A stretch of DNA of 64,000 nt from an uncultured Methanobacterium sp. (GTDB lineage Archaea; Methanobacteriota; Methanobacteria; Methanobacteriales; Methanobacteriaceae): the NCBI RefSeq assembly GCF_963665055.1, contig NZ_OY762015.1, positions 930,001 through 994,000 on the forward strand, given 5' to 3'. The position numbers and the translations under genes were made by a program. The notes beneath the pieces were generated by a model, which was not told the DNA's origin, did no database searches, and worked only from the letters and a program-made list of their open reading frames with translations. The number at the start of each line of letters is the position of its first letter. Within the stretch, counting starts at the first letter, position 1. Below, piece by piece: positions 18,217 to 27,779 of the stretch.

Positions 18217-18546
18217 TTATTTCCTGAATATAGCTACTAAACCTGCAATAAGGAGTAAAATGAATCCTAAAACTCCAAAGAATGATATGCTTATTAAAAG
18301 CCATATTGAGCTTATTATTAAGATTATACCTCCCCATTTAGCATTGCGAGTAACGTATATGGCCCCCACAATTCCAACTATAGATGCTAACAGGGCACTT
18401 AATCCCAACTCAGGGATAAAAAGTAAGGAAAAAATCCCACCAAATAATCCAAATATTCCACCAACAAGGCCTAATGCTAATTCAATGGTCCTGGATGTTT
18501 TTTCTTCTTGTTTTTCGTTATTATTACCAGCGACATTTTCTTCTAT
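18217..18546 (-). CDS. DUF4064-like small membrane protein (probable AUA start)
   Basis: The shortest standard start (TTG 18408) gives only 63 residues and would remove the first membrane segment. The same frame continues upstream as EENVAGNNNEKQEEKTSR, then TIELALGLVGGIFGLFGG, and so on up to ATA 18546-18544. AGGAGGTG sits with its GGAGG core exactly 7 nt before that ATA. No ATG, GTG or TTG exists there in frame. The resulting 109-residue protein has a charged N-terminus and about three membrane segments with a conserved glycine pattern, as in the DUF4064 family. Function is unknown. It is encoded next to a lipoprotein gene on the same strand. Confidence 0.7.
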   Translation of the reverse strand: MEENVAGNNNEKQEEKTSRTIELALGLVGGIFGLFGGIFSLLFIPELGLSALLASIVGIVGAIYVTRNAKWGGIILIISSIWLLISISFFGVLGFILLLIAGLVAIFRK

Positions 18547-18814
18547 GGTAACACCTCCTAAATCATATATTTAAACTCCCCATAGTGGTACATATCATTC
18601 ATATTATGATTATTATATATAAATGTTAATGTTTATCATATACATAATAGTTATAATACTAACAACATCATGATAAACTAAACTTACAATATGAAAAAAC
18701 GGTCATTCAATAACTAAAATACCCTACTGAACATCAAAACACTAATATACCGGTTAAAGAAGAATTAAATGTAATAATCAATTAAAAACCTTAACAATCA
18801 ACCCATGTGGTAAA
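18547..18814. other. Intergenic region between DUF4064-like gene and csa3-like gene
   Basis: AT-rich divergent promoter region. TATA-like sequence TATATATAAATG lies around 18612-18624. Nothing else was recognised. Confidence 0.4.
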
Positions 18815-19408
18815 ATGGAAAACACCCTTATATCAACAATTTATTCCCTGGAGCCAGTAATGGCCTGCATTACCCAATTTTCCCCCAATAAAATCATTCT
18901 CATCAGGGAAGAAGATGCTCCAGATAAAATAAAAGAAGCAGAGCATATGCTGCAGGAAACTGTGGGTAAAGTTCTGGAAATAGTGACTGTACCCACCAGT
19001 ATTTACAATGTGGTTATGGTTGCCCGTGACACTGCCGAAATAATTGAAGAAGAGTACGCCCATGGCAGGAACATTGTGGTTAACATCAGCGGTGGTAGGA
19101 AACCACAGGCCCTTGGGGCTCTCTTTGGAAGCTACGCCCGCCACGATATGGTTGAAAAAATCGTCTACATCACCGAGGAGGATAAGAACATTATAGATCT
19201 CCCCATACTGAATTTTGGAATATCCAAAACCAAAAGGGTCATACTGGAGGAGTTATACTCTGGTGAAAACAACGTCAGGAACCTTTCCACCAAGATCGGG
19301 ATCAGCAGGGGAATGACCTACAACCATATACGTGAACTACGTGAGATGGGTTTAATAGATCCTAAGGCATTTAAAATAACCAGTGCAGGTGAACTGGCTA
19401 TTATATAA
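18815..19408 (+). CDS. csa3: Csa3-type CARF domain transcriptional regulator
   Basis: The 197-residue protein has an N-terminal CARF Rossmann fold ([27 protein letters not shown]) with the ligand-pocket motif [14 protein letters not shown] near residues 90-103, and a C-terminal winged helix ([27 protein letters not shown]). This is the Csa3 architecture. Csa3 proteins regulate CRISPR or cas promoters and bind cyclic oligoadenylates or related nucleotides. No cas gene or CRISPR array is present in the window, so it is an orphan copy that may sense another nucleotide signal. A ribosome binding site is not obvious. Assignment to the family is firm, and the ligand is inferred. Confidence 0.8.
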   Translation: MENTLISTIYSLEPVMACITQFSPNKIILIREEDAPDKIKEAEHMLQETVGKVLEIVTVPTSIYNVVMVARDTAEIIEEEYAHGRNIVVNISGGRKPQALGALFGSYARHDMVEKIVYITEEDKNIIDLPILNFGISKTKRVILEELYSGENNVRNLSTKIGISRGMTYNHIRELREMGLIDPKAFKITSAGELAII

Positions 19409-19683
19409 TAAATTATCTATTAATTTTATTTATCAAAAAATTGTCATTAATTCTCTTTTTAGAATGTCATTAATTCTCTTTTTAGAGTAATAGACAAAAT
19501 TAAAATTATTTAGTAGATTTAATTATTTTAATTAACTGATTTTATTATATTAATAGATTTAAATAATTCCTGTTATATTAATCCAACATAATAATTGATA
19601 ATATTTTAAAATATTTTTTTATACTAAAAAGAGCCATAAATAAGATTACATAAATACATATTAAACAATTTAGGGGTGTGGGA
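19409..19683. other. Intergenic region with short direct repeat
   Basis: AT-rich, with one direct duplication of AATTCTCTTTTTAGA at about 19449 and 19472. The ribosome binding site AGGGGTG (19672-19678) ends the region. Confidence 0.45.
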
Positions 19684-20244
19684 ATGAAGGTTAATTACAA
19701 AACAATCATAATAATGTTAATTTTGGCATTGAGTGTCGTCATGGTATCGGGTTGTACCTTTAACGGTTATAAAACGTTTGATAAAGCGGGTTTGTCCCTG
19801 CAGTATCCTGGAAACTGGACCGAAATCAGTATTCCACCTACTGACCAGAACATTGCCAATCAATCTGGTTTTAACATAACTGGAGTGTTCATTGACGGCC
19901 AATCCATCAACAATTACACATTTCTAATGGAAATTGCAGTGGCCAATATCACAGATAGCAACCTCACAGCAGCAGCTGATAAGTTAAACAACAATTACAT
20001 AATCAAAGAAGCCAATACAGCCCCATATGTTAACCGAACAACACTTAAAAACGGTTATGAGGCTATTGTTTATACCTATAATGGAACTGGAGCTTCTTCA
20101 CACCTAACATTAAATGAAACTGCCTATGTTTTCACCAAAGACAATAAAACTGCTTACTACATTATATTTGCAACCCCCAGTAACAATACCAGCCAAAATC
20201 AGCAAATAATACAGAACATCATGGATTCTGTCACCATAAAATAA
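19684..20244 (+). CDS. PsbP-like lipoprotein
   Basis: The ATG at 19684 follows AGGGGTG by 5 nt and is preferred to the in-frame GTG at 19678. The product (186 aa) has a lipoprotein signal (MLILALSVVMVSGC). A PsbP-type domain begins YKTFDKAGLSLQYPGNWTEI, in which a hydrophobic strand, YPGNW and a long helical C-terminal segment are characteristic. A C-terminal strand ends with IIQNIMDSVTI, the usual last helix of the family. In archaea these are surface lipoproteins of unknown function. Three relatives are encoded nearby (36032, 39835 and 40627). Confidence 0.8.
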   Translation: MKVNYKTIIIMLILALSVVMVSGCTFNGYKTFDKAGLSLQYPGNWTEISIPPTDQNIANQSGFNITGVFIDGQSINNYTFLMEIAVANITDSNLTAAADKLNNNYIIKEANTAPYVNRTTLKNGYEAIVYTYNGTGASSHLTLNETAYVFTKDNKTAYYIIFATPSNNTSQNQQIIQNIMDSVTIK

Positions 20245-20416
20245 TCAACGGAATTAAGAGTTTATCCTAAAATCAAAAACAAGGATAATCTCCAATCATT
20301 TTTTTGATTTCATCTCTTTTTTTAATTACTTATCCCTGAGGAAATCAATCCTAACCTCAAAATCAAGATAAAATTTCACCATTTATCCATTAATAACGTT
20401 TCTAGATATTTTTAAG

Positions 20417-22414
20417 CTAAATCAGCTTACTGTACTTTTTAAACGCTCCCAAACGCAGGGCTAATTCCACATCTAACTGAAGGTAATGAACATCATTTAT
20501 TATCATGTTCAAATAGTTTTCAATATTTTCTTCTAAAATATCCCCCTTATCTGGAATCCTGTCAATTGTAACCGGGGGTAAAATAACATTTTTATCAACA
20601 GATAAAGCTATTTCTCGCAGGGCACTGGTTAACTGTTCATGATATCGTGTGATATCTTTAATTGACTCTCCAGACTCCAGTAATGATCGGGCTTTGGTAA
20701 GATCCGAGAATAACTTACGGTTTATAACACCCAGTTCCATGAACAGGGCTATATCTTCTGCCACATCCTGAAAGGTATCTTCAACCTTCCTCAGGGATGA
20801 TTCCAGGTTTTTTTCCTCAAGTAAATATTTTCTAAAACTTTTAGGAACTATTTTATCTTTATCACGGTTAAGGCTTTCCCGGAATATGTTTTCTGCATAT
20901 TCGCAGTTGGCGCAGATGTTCCGGGCGATCTGTTCCGGGATGTTCACAGTTAGCTTACCTGGCCAGATCAGGTAAGCACAGCAAAATGCAATAATTCCGC
21001 CGAGGGTTATGTCAATGACTCGGGCTATGGCATTTTCCCACAGGGGACCGGTGGGCCAGGTTAAGACCACAAAAATAGTTATGGCCATGAGTGATAGTCC
21101 CATATAATTTGGGAAAAATGCCCGGAAGAAAAACAGCATCAGGAAACCCAACAGTAGGAGGATGTCATGAGGAAAAATCAATCCCATAATCAATACCAGT
21201 ATGATTGCCAGGAAATTGAATAACCCCCGGGATATGAAGTTGTTAACAGTGCTGGTTACATCTGGCTTCATTATGATTAAAATACCCATGGTAATCCAGA
21301 TAAAATCCCTATCATGGTAAGGAGAGAGGTAGACTGCCAGGAGGCCCAGGGTGAGGGCTAATGAATATCGTAGCACATGGTGAATGTACAGATTGTTCAG
21401 ATTAAAGTTTGCAGCAATTACTTCCCTGAGCCTGGTACGCGGTGAGGAAAATGATCTTCCAGTTACCGAAGGATATTCCATTAGTAATAACTCATTAGCC
21501 CGTTTCAGTAAAAATTTGAGCTTAACTAATGTGTTTGTTGGACCAGCACCCTCCGAGCCAGAACTGCTTTTTGTTTTTGATCCTTTCTCTATTTTTTCAA
21601 GTTCCAGATGAACTGATTTTAAATCAACCTGCCCCGGAGTACCGGTGATGCGGGACGCGATTTTAATACTAGCCTTATCCACAGAATCCATGAACCCATT
21701 GTATAGTAGCTGTGATTGGTAGTCCATGGTGGATATGATAAGTTTACTGTATGTTCGGTATCTGGTTAGATAGGTTCCAATCTTTAAAAGATTGTAATCC
21801 CTCTCATCAAGTAGTAATCCGGACAGGGCTTTCCTGGTTGATAAGACCCTTTCAAGTGAAGTTTCAGGTAGGAATGTTGTGGAAATCATCCTCAAGATAT
21901 CAGCTTTTCTTCCCAGTGCCCGGGGAACCAGGAGGATACTGGCAACAAGGAATGATAAAATTAAGTACAGTACCCATTCACGGATGTTCACTGTCTGGTT
22001 GATGAATATGACCGAGAATATGTAATTAATGAATATCAAGAAGCCAAGTGAACCTGCGGTTTCACTGAATATGAACAGAGAGGATGAGAAAACTGCCAGG
22101 ATAATCGTGAAGAAAAGGAAAACTGGCAGGCTTGAAAGAGATAAAAATGAACATATGAAAGCAAGAAGTGTCAAAAAGAATCCCAGTAACGTTACCTGTA
22201 TGATTTTACTGAAGGGCAAGGGCAGGTCAATCATTATGGTGGCATTTAGGGTTATAAGCATTATTAACTTAGTTCCATCCCCTAAACCCGTTAATTGAGC
22301 TATTATAACCGCTAGAAAAACCAGTAATATTGATTTTAGAGCTTTTCCCCATTCTATGGGACCAGTGGGTTTTGAAGGGAGTTTCCACCAGCTAGTGAAA
22401 GTTTTCTTTTCCAT
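20417..22414 (-). CDS. FUSC-family membrane transporter (aromatic acid exporter type)
   Basis: The 665-residue protein has two blocks of about six membrane segments, at roughly residues 25-165 and 335-480, each followed by a long soluble region. The second block contains HVLRYSLALTLGLLAVYL ... DRDFIWITMGILIIMKPDVTSTV, the FUSC signature (W[IV]xxxxxxxxxPxxxxT). This layout matches the fusaric acid resistance / AaeB-like exporters that move aromatic acids out of cells. It stands alone as a transcription unit. The substrate in a methanogen is unknown. The C-terminal soluble tail (DKDKIVPKSFRKYLLEEK, etc.) is helical and charged. Confidence 0.85.
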   Translation of the reverse strand: MEKKTFTSWWKLPSKPTGPIEWGKALKSILLVFLAVIIAQLTGLGDGTKLIMLITLNATIMIDLPLPFSKIIQVTLLGFFLTLLAFICSFLSLSSLPVFLFFTIILAVFSSSLFIFSETAGSLGFLIFINYIFSVIFINQTVNIREWVLYLILSFLVASILLVPRALGRKADILRMISTTFLPETSLERVLSTRKALSGLLLDERDYNLLKIGTYLTRYRTYSKLIISTMDYQSQLLYNGFMDSVDKASIKIASRITGTPGQVDLKSVHLELEKIEKGSKTKSSSGSEGAGPTNTLVKLKFLLKRANELLLMEYPSVTGRSFSSPRTRLREVIAANFNLNNLYIHHVLRYSLALTLGLLAVYLSPYHDRDFIWITMGILIIMKPDVTSTVNNFISRGLFNFLAIILVLIMGLIFPHDILLLLGFLMLFFFRAFFPNYMGLSLMAITIFVVLTWPTGPLWENAIARVIDITLGGIIAFCCAYLIWPGKLTVNIPEQIARNICANCEYAENIFRESLNRDKDKIVPKSFRKYLLEEKNLESSLRKVEDTFQDVAEDIALFMELGVINRKLFSDLTKARSLLESGESIKDITRYHEQLTSALREIALSVDKNVILPPVTIDRIPDKGDILEENIENYLNMIINDVHYLQLDVELALRLGAFKKYSKLI

Positions 22415-22710
22415 CCTGTCACCGAATTATTTTGAGTATAGAAATTTTAAAGATTTTATTAATTAATAAGAGCCTCTTAGATAAGAATCTGACTAAATTA
22501 CTTTTTTTTATCTGTTAAAAATAGGATATAAATAGAATTCTTTCAGAAATTGAAATTTATCAGATTATGTAATACTTTTAATAAATTATATTAATAATAA
22601 AAGTGTATAATAAAATTAGTTTATACTTTCAAATTCAGTGTAGAACTAGACTTAAACACACGAATAATAACGGCTTATAATTATCCAAATGATTAATGGG
22701 GGTTGAAAAA
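22415..22710. other. Divergent promoter region of FUSC and Mre11-like genes
   Basis: AT-rich. GGGGGTTGA at 22697-22705 is the ribosome binding site for the Mre11-like gene. No repeat or additional gene is seen. Confidence 0.45.
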
Positions 22711-23919
22711 TTGGTGAAATTTTTACATACCGCAGACTGGCACCTGGGGATGAAATACAGCCAGCTACAGGATAAAGCTGAAAAAGCAAGACAAATAAGA
22801 ATAAAAAGTGTCCAGAAAATACTGGACCATACAGTTGATGTTGATTTTATACTGGTGGCAGGGGATCTTTTCGATAATAACAACGTGGACAAACAACTTC
22901 TAAACACAGTTGCAGAGATGTTCAAACGCACCAAAGTCCCTATTTATATTATTCCCGGTAACCATGATCCTCTCACCCTTGACTCATTATACCATGACCC
23001 AGTCTGGGACACCCTGAGTAATGTAACGATTTTTAAAGAATCAAAACCATTCACCTTACCCCACCATAACGTTACCATCTACCCATCACCAGTTAGCCAG
23101 AAACAATCCAGGAACGATCTTACCGACTGGATAAAGGTTGATGATCCTGATTCCCGTAATGAAATAACCATTGGTGTAGCCCATGGAAACCTGGCTATTG
23201 AAGGATATATAGATAATCCCAACTTCCCCATTAACCCCAATCGTACCCAAGTATCAGACCTGGACTATCTTGCCCTGGGAGAATGGCATTCACACCGTGC
23301 TTTCAAGGACCCGGAAGGAATAATACGTACTGTATATCCTGGAACCCCTGAAACCACCAAATTTGGTGAGGATGCTAGTGGAAAAGCAGTGGTTGTTGAG
23401 ATTGAAAAGCCACATTCAGCACCAGTAATCCATGAACTGGATGTAGGCACCCTTATCTGGGAAAAACATAACCTGGAAATAAGTAGCATGGCAGATGCCG
23501 AAAACTTGCATCTTAACATTAAACAAACACCCAACCCCCAGAACAGGGTTTTATCATTCAACCTCACTGGAGTCACAGATCAGGACACCATAAATTACCT
23601 TGAAAACTTTCCCAGTGAATTCCTGAACAAATTCATGCTCTTGAATATTATAAAAGATGATTTATACCTTAAACCTGATCTTTTAGAACTTAAAGCACTT
23701 CTCCCTGAGGGGGCAGTGGTTAACCAGACCTTCGAGGCCCTTATGGCCTTGATGAAAACCCAGCCAGAAATACAGGAATACTCGGATCTGGATCCAGAAC
23801 GCACCACGGAAATATTCAAGCAAATAAGGGATAAGGATGTTCTGGAGGGACTGTCACCGGAAATCATTAACCGGGCATTTCTTATAATGTATGAGATGAT
23901 CCAGGAGGTAGTTCCATGA
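22711..23919 (+). CDS. Mre11/SbcD/YhaO-like metallophosphoesterase nuclease
   Basis: The phosphoesterase core is intact: D and H in HTADWHLG, GD in VAGDLFDN, GNHDP, GVAHGN, and ALGEWHSH. The fold is that of Mre11/SbcD/YhaO nucleases, which degrade DNA with an ATPase partner. A frame opens at ATG 22696, but the ribosome binding site GGGGGTTGA overlaps it, and TTG 22711 (then GTG 22714) directly precedes KFLHTADWHLG. TTG 22711 is therefore preferred (402 aa). The stop overlaps the ATG of the ATPase gene by 4 bp (ATGA), so the two products are coupled. About 200 residues of capping and ATPase-interaction domain follow the core. Confidence 0.9.
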   Translation: MVKFLHTADWHLGMKYSQLQDKAEKARQIRIKSVQKILDHTVDVDFILVAGDLFDNNNVDKQLLNTVAEMFKRTKVPIYIIPGNHDPLTLDSLYHDPVWDTLSNVTIFKESKPFTLPHHNVTIYPSPVSQKQSRNDLTDWIKVDDPDSRNEITIGVAHGNLAIEGYIDNPNFPINPNRTQVSDLDYLALGEWHSHRAFKDPEGIIRTVYPGTPETTKFGEDASGKAVVVEIEKPHSAPVIHELDVGTLIWEKHNLEISSMADAENLHLNIKQTPNPQNRVLSFNLTGVTDQDTINYLENFPSEFLNKFMLLNIIKDDLYLKPDLLELKALLPEGAVVNQTFEALMALMKTQPEIQEYSDLDPERTTEIFKQIRDKDVLEGLSPEIINRAFLIMYEMIQEVVP

Positions 23920-26624
23920 ACATCCAAACCATCCAGCTGGAAAACTGGAAAAAATTCACATATCCCGTGGAAATCAACCTGAAGGAAGGTTTGAATGTTT
24001 TATACGGCCCTAATGAGAGTGGTAAAACCACCTTCATTGATTCGGTTATCACCACCTTCTACTCCAAGCACACCAGTAACTCCCAGAAGATAAAAAATCT
24101 GATACCATGGGGAACATCCCTCCATCCCAGGAGTAGTATAATTTTCACCACCAATGGTCAGGAATACCGTATCAGTAAGGGATTCCAGGAAAGGAAGAGT
24201 TTACTGGAGAAAATGGTTCAGGGGTCATGGATGAAAATCGCAGAAGGTGATCAGGCCGATAAACAACTAATAGAACTGGTGGGAGGTCAGATACCTGCCA
24301 GGGGTGATACAAAACCGGAATATTGGGGGCTGGGACAAACACTGTGGATGGTACAGGGAACTCCCATAATCAGGGAAGATCTCAATGAAGAAACCCATTC
24401 ATCCATGCAAAAAATGGTAGGAGCCACCATTGAATCAGAGGAAGAAAAAAATATCATTAAAGAAATTAATTCCAGATTTCTGGAGAATTTTTCCCCTAAA
24501 AAGAAGGAACTTAAAAAACGAAGCCAGCTGGGAATATTAAAAGATGAAATGGTACGCTTAAAAAATGAACTTAACTCTTCCCATGAGAATATTCACAAAA
24601 AAGAAGCCCTGATGCGAACACTGAAAGATAACCAGATACTTTTTGAAAAGAACAAGACCCTCCTTAAGGATGCACTTAAAGAAAAGGGTGAAATGGATGA
24701 AAAGGTTAACAAGGCCCATGAGCATCAGCAAAACCGGGAAAGACTGGAAGGTGAAATTAACAAACTAAAAACTGAATACCAAACATCCAAAGAGAGGATA
24801 GATGAAATTAAAAAGAGTAAAACTGAAATTAGTAAAATAATCGAAACCAATGATGAAATAAATCTCCAGTTGAACCCTTTAAATGATGAATCCTCAAATT
24901 TAAACCAAAAAATGGAAAATAACACCATCAGTGTTAGGAGTTTGGATGAACAGATCAGTAGCTACCTTGATGAAAAGAAGATTGTGGGAATTGCCCATAC
25001 TGCAGTTATGGATGAAATGAGTCTGGATGAGAAAAAAAATCAACTAAATGATATCAATGAACTTAAGGATGACTTCCAATCCACTAAAAAAAAGTTTGAT
25101 TCTATTTTAGTACCAGATGAAAAAGAATTTCAGAAAATAGAAAAACTGTCTCAGGAAATACGCGATGCAAAAACCAGTCTTAAAGCCATTGGTTTAAACA
25201 TTAAAACTAGCACCACCCATGAAATGTCTGGTGAGATATTTCTGGACCATAATCAAAAACAATTCAATTTATCCAGTGAATTTAAAACCTGGACTGCCCA
25301 TCAATCCGTTAAAATAGTACTTGACCATGTTGGAGAAATTGAGATCACCAGTGGCAGTCAAGATGTGCAGGGAATGAAGGAAACCCTAGAAAAAATCAAA
25401 ACCCAGTACCAGGAACTGATTGATCCTTACCCTACCAGTGATTTATCCCAACTGAAAAGTTTAATGAACCAAAAAGAATCTCTTAAAAATGATCTTAAAT
25501 GGCTCCAGGGACAGCTGGATAAAAAAAGTAAAAAGGGCGAAGAAGGCATAATTAATGAAATATTAACCCTGGAAAATAAGATTAAATCAAACTGGAATAA
25601 AATACCATCTGGATCTGTTTACTCAGAATGTGAAGGTAAAGATAAATTAAAAGTTAGAGCAGAACTTTCCGGAAAAATTAACCAGATAGAAGATGTTATT
25701 AACCAATTGCAAAAGAACAGACAACAGTTGAGTGAGATCCTGGAAAATGATAGGAAAACTGTTAAAAGCACCACCGATACCATTGTGGACTTGAAAACAA
25801 AACTCCATGGTAATAACCAGCGCAAAGAAGAGATTGAAAATAGATTGACCTGGTTAACTGAAGATGGATTATCAATTGAAGAAAGGGAATATGAATTAAA
25901 CCAGCTTTCTGTTAAGATGGAACAAAAAGAACGAGCCTTGAATGTTTACATGGGTGAAATAGACGAAATAGAAGTAAAACCCTTAAAAGCCCTCGCAGGT
26001 TTAAATAACAGGGTGGAAAGATTGGATGATGAAATCCGCAATCAAGAAATCAGCCATGCTGGGATGGAAAGGGAGCTTTCCATGCTGATGGCCCAATCAA
26101 CTGATTCGGGTGTGCTTGAGGAAAAGTTAGCAATTTTACAACAAAAGGAAAGCAAACTGGAAATTGAAGTTGCAGCTATTAAATTATTATACAACCTAAC
26201 CAGTTTTTACCAGGAAAACACCATCTGTAAAATAAGCCAACCCCTTGAGAGGAAGGTGACCGGAGACCTTGAAAAATTATTAGGGCCTAAATACGCCCTG
26301 AAATTTGATTCAAAAATGAAACCAGAATCCATTGATGCTAATGGAGAAGATGCATCCCTTGATCTTTTATCTTTCGGGACCCAGGAACAAGTCTGGTGTC
26401 TTTTCAGACTGGCTCTGGGGAGCATACTCTCAAGTGGAGAAAGGCAGCTTGTGGTCCTGGATGACCCCCTGGTTAACACCGACCCGGTGAGGATGCATCA
26501 TGCTCTGGAGATACTGGAAGAAAATGCTCAAAAAATGCAGGTTCTGGTGGTTACCTGTGATGTGGATAAGTACGATTCATTATCAGGTGCCAACTTCATT
26601 TCCATGGCTGAAATTATTTCATAA
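23916..26624 (+). CDS. Hookless Rad50/YhaN-like ATPase
   Basis: The 902-residue protein has an N-terminal half-ABC ATPase (Walker A GPNESGKTTF, about residues 32-41), about 550 residues of coiled coil and a C-terminal half-ATPase. The C-terminal signature LSFGTQEQVWCLFRLALGSIL replaces the usual LSGGE-type motif, and Walker B is QLVVLDDPL. The zinc-hook CxxC of Rad50/SbcC is absent: only single Cys residues occur. YGLGQTLW-like sequence (YWGLGQTLWMVQG) matches YhaN-type proteins. With the upstream nuclease it should form an end-processing nuclease-ATPase complex distinct from the standard Mre11-Rad50 pair, which is usually encoded elsewhere in these genomes. Confidence 0.85.
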   Translation: MNIQTIQLENWKKFTYPVEINLKEGLNVLYGPNESGKTTFIDSVITTFYSKHTSNSQKIKNLIPWGTSLHPRSSIIFTTNGQEYRISKGFQERKSLLEKMVQGSWMKIAEGDQADKQLIELVGGQIPARGDTKPEYWGLGQTLWMVQGTPIIREDLNEETHSSMQKMVGATIESEEEKNIIKEINSRFLENFSPKKKELKKRSQLGILKDEMVRLKNELNSSHENIHKKEALMRTLKDNQILFEKNKTLLKDALKEKGEMDEKVNKAHEHQQNRERLEGEINKLKTEYQTSKERIDEIKKSKTEISKIIETNDEINLQLNPLNDESSNLNQKMENNTISVRSLDEQISSYLDEKKIVGIAHTAVMDEMSLDEKKNQLNDINELKDDFQSTKKKFDSILVPDEKEFQKIEKLSQEIRDAKTSLKAIGLNIKTSTTHEMSGEIFLDHNQKQFNLSSEFKTWTAHQSVKIVLDHVGEIEITSGSQDVQGMKETLEKIKTQYQELIDPYPTSDLSQLKSLMNQKESLKNDLKWLQGQLDKKSKKGEEGIINEILTLENKIKSNWNKIPSGSVYSECEGKDKLKVRAELSGKINQIEDVINQLQKNRQQLSEILENDRKTVKSTTDTIVDLKTKLHGNNQRKEEIENRLTWLTEDGLSIEEREYELNQLSVKMEQKERALNVYMGEIDEIEVKPLKALAGLNNRVERLDDEIRNQEISHAGMERELSMLMAQSTDSGVLEEKLAILQQKESKLEIEVAAIKLLYNLTSFYQENTICKISQPLERKVTGDLEKLLGPKYALKFDSKMKPESIDANGEDASLDLLSFGTQEQVWCLFRLALGSILSSGERQLVVLDDPLVNTDPVRMHHALEILEENAQKMQVLVVTCDVDKYDSLSGANFISMAEIIS

Positions 26625-26717
26625 AAATAATGTAATCTCATAAAAAGGATAATATCACATAATAAAGGATAATTTCATTAAAAAATAGAACACAAATATT
26701 AAAACAGGGATTAAGCA

Positions 26718-26855
26718 ATGTGCGAAGAATGTGACTTTTGTGGTAAACCTGGACTGGATAACTGCATAATATTTGGTAGATGTTACTGCATCAACCATAT
26801 GGGTGGAGATGGCTACTGTATTGACTGTTTCTTTGGCACTGGACTTTTTGAATAA
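26718..26855 (+). CDS. 45-residue cysteine-rich putative zinc-finger protein
   Basis: A 46-codon frame starts at ATG 26718. The product is MCEECDFCGKPGLDNC, then IIFGRCYCINHMGGDGYCIDCFFG and a short tail. It has eight cysteines, in C2-x2-C5-x2-C8-x7-C16-x5-C22-x-C24, later C34-x2-C37, plus His27. This is enough to bind two zinc ions or an iron-sulfur centre. The density of Cys and the GxxC spacing make chance unlikely. It lies 93 bp downstream of the YhaN-like gene on the same strand, so it may be the last gene of that operon. A weak AGGGA sequence about 10 nt upstream may serve as its ribosome binding site. No known family was recognised. Confidence 0.6.
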   Translation: MCEECDFCGKPGLDNCIIFGRCYCINHMGGDGYCIDCFFGTGLFE

Positions 26856-26885
26856 AAAAAATCACTAGCTGTTAATTTTAAAATA

Positions 26886-26949
26886 ATTTTTAGGTAATTT
26901 TAGGTAATTTTAGGTAATCTTAAGTAATCTTAGGTAATTTTAGGATATT
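26886..26949. repeat. Short tandem repeat TAGGTAATTT
   Basis: About six copies of a 10-11 bp unit (TAGGTAATTT) fill the gap after the Cys-rich gene and end exactly at the stop codon of the next, convergent gene. Confidence 0.85.
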
Positions 26950-27675
26950 TTACTTATCTTTTGGGATATATTTAGGCATTATTTTTTCCAATTTATTTTT
27001 GTTATTAATATACCTTGATGCAATTTTTTTAAGACCACTGGGTGAGTGAATATCATCTATATCATGAAAAAGGATTTCTGCACCTTCAAAAACAGGTTTT
27101 AAGTTGGGATTATCAGTGGCATAATCTGGAATTGTTTCCTGGTGAGATACCTTAGCTTCCATTATAGTATCATGTATCTTTAAGGCCAGATCTTCAATTT
27201 GTGTATCTCTTTCTTCGGGTGTTCTGGAGGGCATGTAATGTGAGATGAACCTGTGGGTTTGGAAAGCTGGGAAAAAATGCATGGCCCCATAATCATCATC
27301 TGGTCTACCATAAGGACTTCTAATATCTGTACGGATTCCAACAACAAACTTACCCATTAATTTCCCGTAGGATGCTTCCACAACCATCCCCTCATCCAGG
27401 GGTTCATCAAGATTGGCCAGAATAACATCACTACCTGTAAGCAAAACCCCCATATCAAGGTAATAAATCACAGTAGAAACTGCAGAATTTATCTGATCAT
27501 CAGGGACCATCCCGCTCAGTGCTTCTTTTAAATTCCCAAATTCAAAACCATCCCTCTGGGGAAAATTAGTCCCATAACCCCACTTTTCCAGTTTTTCCAC
27601 TAACACTGAGTTGAAATAGGTTTCCCTCCCGTTAAATAGGGCTGCTGCAGGATAAATTACAGTTTTAACATACAT
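26950..27675 (-). CDS. Nucleoside 2-deoxyribosyltransferase family protein
   Basis: The 241-residue protein has the NDT core: an N-terminal YPAAALFNGRETYFNSVLVEKLEKWGY, then DVILANLDEPLDEGMVVEASYGKLMGKFVVGI. The Glu in VVEASYG corresponds to the family nucleophile, and the preceding LANLD is the substrate-binding loop. This family transfers deoxyribose between bases in nucleotide salvage or, in relatives, hydrolyses N-glycosidic bonds. A specific substrate cannot be called. It is a separate transcription unit. Confidence 0.75.
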   Translation of the reverse strand: MYVKTVIYPAAALFNGRETYFNSVLVEKLEKWGYGTNFPQRDGFEFGNLKEALSGMVPDDQINSAVSTVIYYLDMGVLLTGSDVILANLDEPLDEGMVVEASYGKLMGKFVVGIRTDIRSPYGRPDDDYGAMHFFPAFQTHRFISHYMPSRTPEERDTQIEDLALKIHDTIMEAKVSHQETIPDYATDNPNLKPVFEGAEILFHDIDDIHSPSGLKKIASRYINNKNKLEKIMPKYIPKDK

Positions 27676-27779
27676 GGTAATCTTTTGAACCCTGAATTTA
27701 ATAAATATATTTTTTATTTAAATACCAAATTTTATCTAAAACAAAAAATTTGACACCAAAATATGATAATTACCGAGAA

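Noticed and set aside
23916..26624. Canonical Rad50
   Set aside because: No CxxC hook and a non-standard signature motif; YhaN-like fits better.
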